DNA of 64,000 nt, taken from assembly GCF_014842265.1 (NCBI RefSeq), contig NZ_JACYVI010000004.1, positions 351,549 through 415,548 on the forward strand, in the 5' to 3' direction. Shown in pieces: positions 25,353 to 32,834 of the stretch. Each line of letters starts with the position of its first letter. Position 1 is the stretch's first letter. A program made the position numbers and the translations under genes. Source of the DNA: Pseudomonas sp. CFBP 13711 (GTDB lineage: Bacteria; Pseudomonadota; Gammaproteobacteria; Pseudomonadales; Pseudomonadaceae). The notes beneath the pieces were generated by a model. The model saw only the letters and a program-made list of their open reading frames with translations. It ran no database searches and was not told the origin of the DNA.

Positions 25353-26471
25353 TCAGCGGTGCTCGGCCAGCACCGTCTGCATGATCGCGATAATGCGGGC
25401 GAATTCATCCGGGGTGAGGCTATCGAAGATCGGCAGGCACAGAACCCGATTCGACACGTCGCTCGCCACCTGCAGGCGGTCCGGTTTGGCGGATTCCAGG
25501 CTGCGGTACATCGGGAACGACGAGATCAACGGGTAGAAATAGCGCCGGACCAGAATGTCCTGCTCGCGAAAGCGCTCGAACAAGGCGTCTCGGCTGATGG
25601 GGAAGGCGTCGCCCACCAGCACCGGGAAGTACGAATAGTTGTGGTGCTCGCCGGGGCTCCAGAGCAAATCGATGCCCGGTATTTGCGTCAGTGCTTCGCG
25701 GTACATCGAATCAATCTGCTTTCTGCGTTCCAGCGCGCCATCGATGTAGTTGAGCTGCAACAGGCCGAACGCGGCGTTGATCTCGCTCATCTTGCCGTTG
25801 ATGCCGGGGGCAACGACGGTCACTTCATCGGCGAAACCGAAGTTCTTCAGGTAATCGATGCGTTTTTTGGTTTTCGCGTCCGGGCAGACAATCGCGCCGC
25901 CCTCGAAGGTGTTGAAGACTTTGGTGGCGTGGAAACTGAGCACCGACAGGTCGCCGTTGCGCAGCAGGCTCTGCCCCTGGTGCTGCACACCGAAGGCGTG
26001 GGCGGCGTCGTAGATCACTTTCAGGCCATAGCGGTCGGCGATTTGCTGGATGCGGTCGACGTCACACGGCATGCCATAGCAATGCACCGGCATGATGGCC
26101 GTGGTCGCCGGGGTGATGGCCTCTTCGATGCGGTCAGGGTCGAGATTGAAGGTGCCCGGCGCGATGTCGACGAACACCGGTTTGAGCCCGTTCCACAGCA
26201 GCGAGTGGGCGGTGGCAACGAACGAGTAGGGCGTGGTGATGACTTCGCCGGTCACACGCAACGCCTGCAACGCCGTGAGCAGCGCCAGCGTGCCGTTGGA
26301 AAACAGGCACAAGTGGTCGACGCCCAGGTACGCGGCCAGGTCTTTCTCCAGCTTTTCATGGAAAGGCCCGGCGTTGGTCAAGCGCTTGCTGTCCCATATC
26401 TGCTGCAGATAGGGCATGAACTCTTCCAGCGGAGGCAGCAGCGGCTGGGTGACCGGGATCGTTTTACTCAT
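25353..26471 (-). CDS. vioA: DegT/DnrJ/EryC1-type sugar aminotransferase (VioA-like)
   Basis: The 372-residue PLP enzyme carries the Schiff-base Lys184 in SFHATKVFNTFEGG and Asp155 in IYDAAHAFG, the classic sugar aminotransferase motifs. It should convert a dTDP-4-keto-6-deoxyhexose to the 4-amino sugar. The SFHATK-F-T-EGG signature is that of VioA-type enzymes making dTDP-viosamine, although QdtB/FdtB-like 3-amination is not excluded. The substrate would come from RmlA/RmlB, encoded elsewhere. It is the first gene of a leftward operon with the second large glycosyltransferase. The start at 26471 follows AGGAAGC. A sigma-54-like site lies about 135 bases upstream. Confidence 0.87.
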   Translation of the reverse strand: MSKTIPVTQPLLPPLEEFMPYLQQIWDSKRLTNAGPFHEKLEKDLAAYLGVDHLCLFSNGTLALLTALQALRVTGEVITTPYSFVATAHSLLWNGLKPVFVDIAPGTFNLDPDRIEEAITPATTAIMPVHCYGMPCDVDRIQQIADRYGLKVIYDAAHAFGVQHQGQSLLRNGDLSVLSFHATKVFNTFEGGAIVCPDAKTKKRIDYLKNFGFADEVTVVAPGINGKMSEINAAFGLLQLNYIDGALERRKQIDSMYREALTQIPGIDLLWSPGEHHNYSYFPVLVGDAFPISRDALFERFREQDILVRRYFYPLISSFPMYRSLESAKPDRLQVASDVSNRVLCLPIFDSLTPDEFARIIAIMQTVLAEHR

Positions 26472-26606
26472 AAGCTTCCTGTGCTCTCTGACGCGCTGCG
26501 GGCTGTGCGCGTTGACGCACGGCGGAACGCCCGCGCTGTGATGGCTGGCGTCGTCGAACGCTCGCCGTCATCGAAATGGCGTTTGCGGCGCTATGGCACC
26601 GAAAAA

Positions 26607-26621
26607 GCAAGAAGCCGGCCA
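26607..26621 (-). promoter_or_regulatory. Candidate sigma-54 promoter for the vioA-like operon
   Basis: The minus strand reads TGGCCG-GCTTC-TTGC followed by TT, with the invariant GG/GC spacing and full TGGC and TTGC matches. The -24 hexamer is identical to the one upstream of the first glycosyltransferase (13884-13898). On the plus strand an overlapping weaker TGGCAC-CGAAA-AAGC (26594-26608) also keeps GG and GC. Confidence 0.5.
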
Positions 26622-26722
26622 ACCCGCCGTGCGGCAAAGATGCGCTTGATATTCCGAACGCCTGACGCTTATTTTGTACGCCTTGCCGCCCTGCGGCCTG
26701 CCCCATAAAAAGGATTTGAGTC

Positions 26723-28066
26723 ATGAGTAGCGATGACCACCATTCACTCGCGCAGCGACTGATGGGCATTGATGAAATTGAATGCGTCACGCCGGATCTG
26801 AACGGCGTGCCACGAGGGAAGGTGATGACCGGGGAGGGCTTTCTCGAGGGCCGTCGGTTGCAGCTGGCGCGGGGCGTGCTCCTGCAATGCATCATGGGCG
26901 GCTATCCGCCGTCGAAATTCTACGGCAGCGACGATGGCGACCTGGCCCTGATTGCCGACCCGCAGCAGATTCACCGTCTGCCGTGGAGCGACGAGCCTCG
27001 CGCTCTGGCAATCTGCGACGCCGACGAGCTCGACGGCCAGCCGTCCCCGCTATCCACCCGCGGTCAGCTCAAGTCGGTGATCGCCCGCTACGCCTGGCAT
27101 GGCTGGTCACCGGTGGTGGCCACTGAGCTTGAGTTCTTCGTCTTCGCCGCCAACCCGGATCCGAGCCAGCCCTTCCAGCCGCCGGTCGGTCTGGACGGTC
27201 GTCGCGAGGACGGCCAGTCGGCGTTCAGCATCAGTTCCAACAACGGCCTGCGGCCTTTCTTCAAGGAAGTCCATGCCTGCATGGCGGCGTTGGGCCTGCC
27301 CCGCGACACCGTCATGCACGAGATGGGCGTCAGCCAGTTCGAGATCAATCTGCTGCACGGCGATCCGCTGCTGCTCGCCGACCAGACCTTTCTGTTCAAA
27401 CACATGCTCAAGGAAGTCGCGCTCAAGCACGGCCTGATCGTGGTGTGCATGGCCAAACCGCTGGCGCACACCCCCGGCAGTTCGATGCACATTCACCAGA
27501 GCGTGGTCGCGACCACCACCGGCCAGAACATCTTCAGCGACGATCAGGGAGAGGCCACTGAGCTGTTCCATCACTTCATCGGCGGGCAGCAGGCGGCGAT
27601 GGCTGATTTCACCGCGTTGTTTGCGCCCAACGTCAACTCCTATCAGCGCCTTTGCCATCCGTTCGCCTCGCCGAACAACGCGTGCTGGTCCCACGACAAT
27701 CGTTCGGCGGGCCTGCGCATTCCGGCCAGCGCACCGGTCGCCCGTCGGGTCGAAAACCGTCTGCCAGGCGCCGACGCCAACCCGTATCTGGCCATTGCGG
27801 CCAGTCTGGCTGCGGGGCTTTATGGTATCGAGCACGCGCTGGAACCGTCGCCGCCGATCCAGGGCGAATTCGTTGTGCCCGATAATCTGTCGTTGCCATG
27901 TACCCTGCACGCTGCCCTGGAACGTCTGACTCGCAGCTCGTTGGCCAAGGAACTGTTTGGTGCCGAATTCATCGAAGGCTACGTCGCGTCGAAGACCCTG
28001 GAACTGACCAGCTTCTTCAACGAAATCACCCCCTGGGAGCGCCGCGTTCTGGCCGCTCAGGCTTAA
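26723..28066 (+). CDS. Glutamine-synthetase-family ligase (PuuA-like)
   Basis: The 447-residue GS-fold enzyme has the N-terminal beta-grasp (DLNGVPRGKVM), metal-binding ELEFFVF, the VMHEMGVSQFEINLLHGD segment, the ATP/metal HIHQS motif after PGSSM, and NRSAGLRIP near the end. The length and the GVPRGK segment fit gamma-glutamyl-polyamine or gamma-glutamyl-amine synthetases rather than housekeeping GlnA, which is longer and has an adenylylation Tyr loop. The amine substrate is unknown: putrescine, spermidine, ethanolamine or an amino sugar could all be considered. AAAAAGGA precedes the ATG. It is divergent from the vioA-like operon and ends in a terminator. Confidence 0.85.
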   Translation: MSSDDHHSLAQRLMGIDEIECVTPDLNGVPRGKVMTGEGFLEGRRLQLARGVLLQCIMGGYPPSKFYGSDDGDLALIADPQQIHRLPWSDEPRALAICDADELDGQPSPLSTRGQLKSVIARYAWHGWSPVVATELEFFVFAANPDPSQPFQPPVGLDGRREDGQSAFSISSNNGLRPFFKEVHACMAALGLPRDTVMHEMGVSQFEINLLHGDPLLLADQTFLFKHMLKEVALKHGLIVVCMAKPLAHTPGSSMHIHQSVVATTTGQNIFSDDQGEATELFHHFIGGQQAAMADFTALFAPNVNSYQRLCHPFASPNNACWSHDNRSAGLRIPASAPVARRVENRLPGADANPYLAIAASLAAGLYGIEHALEPSPPIQGEFVVPDNLSLPCTLHAALERLTRSSLAKELFGAEFIEGYVASKTLELTSFFNEITPWERRVLAAQA

Positions 28067-28078
28067 GAATCGCTGTTC

Positions 28079-28112
28079 GGAAATCCTCTGAAGCCGGGGA
28101 TTTCCGTTTTTT
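28079..28112 (+). terminator. Intrinsic terminator after the GS-like gene
   Basis: GGAAATCC and GGATTTCC form an 8-bp stem around an 11-base loop, directly followed by GTTTTTT. It lies 12 bases after the GS-like stop and just before the MFS gene. Confidence 0.85.
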
Positions 28113-28120
28113 GGAAAGCT

Positions 28121-29593
28121 ATGCGCCAAATCTGGAAGTCCTTTCGAGCGCTGTATTTTGCCTCGCTGATGATGTTGATCGGCTCGGGCCTGCTCAGCAC
28201 CTACCTTGCCTTGCGTCTGGCCGCCGATCAGGTGGATGGCCTGTGGGTGGGTGCGTTGATGGCCGCGAACTATGTCGGTTTGGCCCTGGGCGGCAAGATC
28301 GGCCACCGGCTGATCGGCCGGATCGGGCATATCCGTGCGTACGCGACCTGCGCCGGGATCGTCGGCGCGGCGGTCCTGGGCCACGGTCTGTTCGACTACC
28401 TGCCGGCGTGGATCTTCCTGCGGATGATTGTCGGCCTGGGCATGATGTGCCAGTACATGGTCATCGAGAGCTGGCTCAACGAACAGGCCTCGCCCAAGCA
28501 GCGCGGCACGGTGTTCAGCCTGTACATGATCGCGTCGTACCTGGGGCTGGTGCTCGGCCAGCTGATTCTGGTCATCCACCCGCAACTGGGCCCTGAGCTG
28601 CTGATGCTCGTGGCGATGTGTTTTGCGCTCTGCCTCGTGCCCGTGGCAATGACCCGCAGCATTCACCCGGCGCCGATGCACCCGGCACCGCTGGAACCGC
28701 TGTTCTTCATGCGCCGGGTGCCGCAATCCCTGACCACCGTGTTGAGCGCCGGCATGATCATCGGCTCGTTCTACGGTCTGGCGCCGTTGTATGCCGCGCA
28801 ACAGGGGCTGTCGACCGAGCATGTCGGCCTGTTTATGGCCAGCTGCATCGGCGCGGGCCTTATCGTGCAAGGACCGCTGGGCAAGCTGTCAGACCGCTAC
28901 GACCGCGCCTGGCTGATTCGCGGCGTAGCAGGTTTGCTGGTGCTGGCCTCGCTGCCCTTGGCGATCCTCCCCAGCGTGCCGATGGAGCTGTTGCTGGCGG
29001 TGGGATTCCTGGCCTCGCTGCTGCAGTTTTCCCTGTACCCGCTGGCCGTGGCCTTCTCCAACGACCACGTCGAAGGCGAACGCCGCGTGTCCCTGACCGC
29101 CATGCTGCTGATGACCTACGGCGTCGGCGCCAGTGTCGGCCCCCTGGTGTCCGGCGTGCTGATGAAGATGTTCGGCAGCAACATGCTCTACGCCTTCGTC
29201 TGCTTCGTGGCGCTGGTGCTGGTGCTGCGTATTCGTCCAAAAGCCGTCACCAACCTGCACCAGGTCGAAGATGCCCCGCTGCACCACATCGCGATGCCCG
29301 ACAGCATGTCCAGCTCCCCGCTGGTGGTTGCCCTTGACCCTCGGGTTGATGAGCAGGTGGTGCAGGATCAGATGCAGGACGTTGAGCCTGAGGTTTCGTC
29401 GGATGTGGCGCCGGATATGGCGGCTGAATCTGAAGTGCAGCCAGAGATGGTGGAGCGGGTTGTGGCGTCGGGTGAGGGCGTTGTGCGTCCGGTGGCGATT
29501 ATGGATGAGGAAGTGGCTGCTGAACCTGATGCGGCTGGGCCGGAGGAGGCGGTTGAAGTGCGTCGGGATGTCGGGGTGGATCGGCCTTTGTGA
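28121..29593 (+). CDS. MFS transporter (YcaD-like) with acidic C-terminal tail
   Basis: The 490-residue membrane protein has the twelve-helix MFS layout over about residues 8-385. GGKIGHRLIGRIGH (about 67-80) is in the place of the loop 2-3 motif, and GKLSDRYDR follows in the second half. An unusual tail of roughly 100 residues comes after the last helix, rich in Glu, Asp, Val and Pro and with no visible domain; its base composition drifts toward GT-rich. GGAAAG precedes the ATG. It sits after the terminator of the GS-like gene, so it is probably transcribed separately or by read-through. Substrate unknown. Confidence 0.87.
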   Translation: MRQIWKSFRALYFASLMMLIGSGLLSTYLALRLAADQVDGLWVGALMAANYVGLALGGKIGHRLIGRIGHIRAYATCAGIVGAAVLGHGLFDYLPAWIFLRMIVGLGMMCQYMVIESWLNEQASPKQRGTVFSLYMIASYLGLVLGQLILVIHPQLGPELLMLVAMCFALCLVPVAMTRSIHPAPMHPAPLEPLFFMRRVPQSLTTVLSAGMIIGSFYGLAPLYAAQQGLSTEHVGLFMASCIGAGLIVQGPLGKLSDRYDRAWLIRGVAGLLVLASLPLAILPSVPMELLLAVGFLASLLQFSLYPLAVAFSNDHVEGERRVSLTAMLLMTYGVGASVGPLVSGVLMKMFGSNMLYAFVCFVALVLVLRIRPKAVTNLHQVEDAPLHHIAMPDSMSSSPLVVALDPRVDEQVVQDQMQDVEPEVSSDVAPDMAAESEVQPEMVERVVASGEGVVRPVAIMDEEVAAEPDAAGPEEAVEVRRDVGVDRPL

Positions 29594-29646
29594 TGGGGCC
29601 TGGCTGATTCCGACCCCGCCGAGTGCATCTGCTTTACCGCTAAACC

Positions 29647-29767
29647 TGTAGGAGCGACCGGGGTGGCGGTCCACCTTGCCCGCGAAGGCGCAATGTAAGT
29701 GACATGGATTTCGCCTGGCCTGGCGCATTTGCGAGCAAGGTGGAGCGCCACCCCGGTCGCTCCTACA
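29647..29767. repeat. REPIN with long GGGGTGGCG arms
   Basis: Inverted arms (TGTAGGAGCGACCGGGGTGG... at the left, its complement CCACCCCGGTCGCTCCTACA at the right) enclose about 45 bases. The head GTAGGAGCGA is REP-like but the stem differs from the other REPs in this window, so it is a separate REP family. Confidence 0.8.
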
Positions 29768-29853
29768 GTTGATCTCCATTCAACTGCCGATCAGTCGCGC
29801 GCTGAACCTGCGGTGCGCTTGCTCAAGAATGCGGTGCATCATCCGGCAAAACT

Positions 29854-30648
29854 CTACGGGGTAGATCCGGCCTCCAGCAGCCACTGCAGGAATGAATCCC
29901 AAGGGCTATCCTCGTATTCCCCGAATGTTTGCCTGTTACGTTCGGCGCAGTCACGCAGCGTTTTGGCAAACTGCGGCTCGCCTTCACGCGTCAGCAGGTC
30001 TGCCATTTTCGACAAAGCATCCGGATCGCCATTGAGAGCGGCCCGCCACCTGAGTGACGTTCCAAGACCCGCCGGATCAAAATCCGGTCCCTCAGAATGT
30101 GTGACTAAAATATCCGCCAGTAGGTTATGTCCCGCTGGAACCTTGTTTTGTAGGAGCCAGGCCACCAGCGGGACGGCGTAGAGAGGGTAGCCTTCGTCAA
30201 GATTCAAAGTCACCAGGCGCGCAGCGGCTCGCCAATAACCTTCTCGAGCCGCCTCAACATAGTTAAATCTGGCCATAGGCCCGGAAGCGGGCTTTTCCGC
30301 TTCGTCGAACGCGGCCAGTGCGAATTTGCTTGGTTTCTTCAGGCTGATAGGGGTACAGGAGAAGTATTTATCGTCAACCGTGGCTTCAGGCGTCCTTATC
30401 CAGATTTCTTGATCCCGGATGGCGTCCCTAATCACTCCCGACACCGCTTGCTCGCTGATAGATTCGAAAACCCACTCCGCGCTTGCATAGTCTAGATCGA
30501 GAAGCGGATTCCAGTTAAAGACGTACGAAGCAGCGCCGGGTGATTTAATAATAAATGGTTGGTTACCGAATTGGCTTATCGCAAGAAAGCTCATCACTGA
30601 GATTGACGCAAGCACGAAGCACAAGAGTTTGTTCGATCGTTTAGTCAT
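29854..30648 (-). CDS. Putative T6SS immunity-cluster protein
   Basis: The 264-residue protein has an N-terminal hydrophobic segment (about 8-25) that could be a signal anchor, without a lipobox Cys. The body is helical with alanine-rich repeats (AAREGYWRAAARLVTL, LRWRAALNGDPDALSKMADLL) that resemble Sel1/TPR-like solenoid units. It lies 5 bases after the preceding Sel1-like lipoprotein gene on the same strand. The third gene of a set downstream of a phospholipase D effector, it is probably a periplasmic immunity protein, like the tandem proteins PA5086-PA5088 next to PldB in P. aeruginosa. Base composition is clearly more AT-rich than the neighbourhood. Confidence 0.6.
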   Translation of the reverse strand: MTKRSNKLLCFVLASISVMSFLAISQFGNQPFIIKSPGAASYVFNWNPLLDLDYASAEWVFESISEQAVSGVIRDAIRDQEIWIRTPEATVDDKYFSCTPISLKKPSKFALAAFDEAEKPASGPMARFNYVEAAREGYWRAAARLVTLNLDEGYPLYAVPLVAWLLQNKVPAGHNLLADILVTHSEGPDFDPAGLGTSLRWRAALNGDPDALSKMADLLTREGEPQFAKTLRDCAERNRQTFGEYEDSPWDSFLQWLLEAGSTP

Positions 30649-30653
30649 GAATT

Positions 30654-31742
30654 TTAATCCCAGCTACGCCATTGCAATTTCTTTCTGATAGCCTTGAGCT
30701 TCAGTCTTAACGGGCTCAACCGCAATCCGGTTGTTGGACTGAGATCTTTTCGTCTGCTCATTTCATTAATCGTTAACTTACTTGGCGCTAACGGCGTAAT
30801 GGCTGCATCACGAGCACGCTTCCATTGAAATGTCTCGTCCCAGACGGGAAGTTTTGTTGGGGGAAGTGGAACGATTTCGTCGATGTCCAGCACTTGGGGA
30901 TCAAGATTTTTGTACCTGGTTAGAAAGCGTGCAATAAGTTTGTATCGCCGATCTCCCTCAACACGTTCGTCCGGATTAAACATCCTGGAGTCCCTCTCAA
31001 GTCCGCTGCCGTAATCAGTGCTCGCTAAAGCAGATGCGCTTTCGACGTCTCCAAATTTAGTGGCGGTACGAAGGGCGAGCAGCGCTTGTTCAAAATCCCC
31101 TTTGTTGGAGCTGATCTCAAAGTACTGATTTGCGGCATCAACACTGCCTTGTGCCATAGCGCAGCGCAGCATGGATAATGCAACAAAGCTGTTTTTAGAC
31201 GATTGAAGTAGTGATTGTGCTGTCAGGAATTGTGCTTCCGGATTGCCCAAGTCAGCCGCGCGTCTGATGTAGTAGCGCGCAGCCGAACTGTCCTGTTGCA
31301 CTCCATATCCGGACTCAAGATAAAGCCCCATATCGTAATAGCCCCTGGGGTTGCCATGGGCTAATAGGTGCTTCACCAGACCTATAGCTTCTTCGGCTGG
31401 CCTCTCAGCAGTGGTCTTGCCCTGTGTTAGCAAGGCTTGCAAGCCCCTCGCTGCACGATAATCACCATAGGCAGCGGCAATTCGATAGTAACGTGCAATT
31501 TGATCGAAATCCTTCGGACCTCTCACTTGGGAGAGGTGCCGTCCAAACTGGTAAAAGGCATCCTCGTGAGGACTGATGTGTTGTAGCCAGTCCGGCTCCT
31601 GCACGCACTCAAACTTCGGGTTTCTGGACACAGCATTGTAATCGGTGAAGTCAGGGACGAAGCTTTTTGATTCTTCGACTTTGGTGTCGCAGCCGCTCAG
31701 AGATAGCGCTATTAGCAACCCTGCTGATCCGAGGTAGTTCAT
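30654..31742 (-). CDS. Sel1-repeat lipoprotein, putative Tle5 immunity protein
   Basis: The 362-residue protein has a lipoprotein signal with lipobox LSGC (Cys18) and Asp at +2. Sel1-like repeats follow, visible as the units AAAYGDYRAARGLQALL, YDMGLYLESGYGVQQD and YYIRRAADLGNPEAQFL. It is clearly paralogous to the gene at 31793. The Cys-containing KFECVQEPDWL segment after the lipobox is also shared. Asp at +2 usually means inner-membrane retention, facing the periplasm, where a T6SS-delivered phospholipase would act. AT-rich relative to the flanks. The immunity role is inferred from position and from the PldB/PA5086-5088 precedent. Confidence 0.75.
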   Translation of the reverse strand: MNYLGSAGLLIALSLSGCDTKVEESKSFVPDFTDYNAVSRNPKFECVQEPDWLQHISPHEDAFYQFGRHLSQVRGPKDFDQIARYYRIAAAYGDYRAARGLQALLTQGKTTAERPAEEAIGLVKHLLAHGNPRGYYDMGLYLESGYGVQQDSSAARYYIRRAADLGNPEAQFLTAQSLLQSSKNSFVALSMLRCAMAQGSVDAANQYFEISSNKGDFEQALLALRTATKFGDVESASALASTDYGSGLERDSRMFNPDERVEGDRRYKLIARFLTRYKNLDPQVLDIDEIVPLPPTKLPVWDETFQWKRARDAAITPLAPSKLTINEMSRRKDLSPTTGLRLSPLRLKLKAIRKKLQWRSWD

Positions 31743-31792
31743 ATCAGTCCTTGTATTTACTATTTGCTTTTATTGCTCATCAGCGAGGTGTA

Positions 31793-32833
31793 TTACCTCA
31801 ACCCACTCAACGGCCAGCCTGTGGCTGGATCGAGTTGCTTCTCCTCACACATCCGCGCGATCAGTTCTTTGCTGGGTGGCGACGGAGTCACGGCTGCGTC
31901 GCGCTTGCGCTTCCATTCGAATGTTTCGTCCCAATCGGGAAGTTTGGCTGGGGGGAGGGGTGCGATCTGATCGATGTCGGGGACTTTGGCGCCGAGGTGT
32001 TCGTATCTGTCTAAAAAGGCTTCGATCAGTCGATACCGCCTGGACCGCTCGGTGTCTTTATTGAGTGCGAGATAGTGAAGTCTGTTTTCAGGCTCTACGC
32101 CGTTGAATGCGTTTTTGAGCGTCATTGCGGTTAAGGAGTCACCCGATTTAACTGCTAGTTGATAAGCACGCAGTGCCTCCGGAAAATCTCCCTGATTTTG
32201 CTTCAAAGCACCATATTCTCCTGCGGCTTTAAGGTGGCCTTGTTCCATTGCACACTTGCGCATTTGAGATGCAACTTTTCCCCCTCCTTTAAGCTGAAAA
32301 AGTTGCTCGGCGACATAGTATTGCGCGTCCGGATTTCCTAAGTCGGCCGAGCGCCTAAAGTAGTAGCGCGCAGCTGACCTGTCTTGGCTGACTCCGTATC
32401 CTAGCTCTAGATAGTGGCCCATGTCGTAGTAAGCTCCAGGAATATTTAACTCCATGAATTCCTCCGCTAGGTTGATCGTTTCGCGTGCCGGATGCGAAGC
32501 ATTCGTCATTCCTTGTGATAGCAATGCTTGGAGATTGGTCGCGGCACGATAGTGACCATGCGCGGCAGCAATTCGGTAGAATCGTGCGGCGAGGTTGAAA
32601 TCTTTCGGTCCCTTTACCTGGGTTAAATGCAGCGCGTAGCGATATAGAGTTTGCGCGTCTGGATGCAATCCCGGTAATGCGTCAGATTCATGCACGCAAG
32701 TAAATTCTAGACGTTTGAACGCAACATCGTAGTCAGCCTTTTCAGGAATAAAATATGTCACAGGTTCGTCCCTCATGTCGCAACCGTTTGCGGAAAGCGC
32801 CAGTACCAGTAGTCCGTAAAGTTTGATGTTCAT
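31793..32833 (-). CDS. Sel1-repeat lipoprotein, putative Tle5 immunity protein
   Basis: The 346-residue protein has lipobox SANGC (Cys18, then Asp) and Sel1-like repeats (AAAHGHYRAATNLQALL, YDMGHYLELGYGVSQD, YYFRRSADLGNPDAQYY). The ends match the paralogue at 30654 closely (DYDVAFKRLEFTC near the start, PPSKELIARM near the end). It starts one base after the phospholipase stop codon, so it is translated with the effector. That tight coupling is typical of effector-immunity pairs, which makes this the primary immunity candidate. The start follows a poor ribosome site, consistent with coupling. Confidence 0.8.
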   Translation of the reverse strand: MNIKLYGLLVLALSANGCDMRDEPVTYFIPEKADYDVAFKRLEFTCVHESDALPGLHPDAQTLYRYALHLTQVKGPKDFNLAARFYRIAAAHGHYRAATNLQALLSQGMTNASHPARETINLAEEFMELNIPGAYYDMGHYLELGYGVSQDRSAARYYFRRSADLGNPDAQYYVAEQLFQLKGGGKVASQMRKCAMEQGHLKAAGEYGALKQNQGDFPEALRAYQLAVKSGDSLTAMTLKNAFNGVEPENRLHYLALNKDTERSRRYRLIEAFLDRYEHLGAKVPDIDQIAPLPPAKLPDWDETFEWKRKRDAAVTPSPPSKELIARMCEEKQLDPATGWPLSGLR

Positions 32834-32834
32834 T

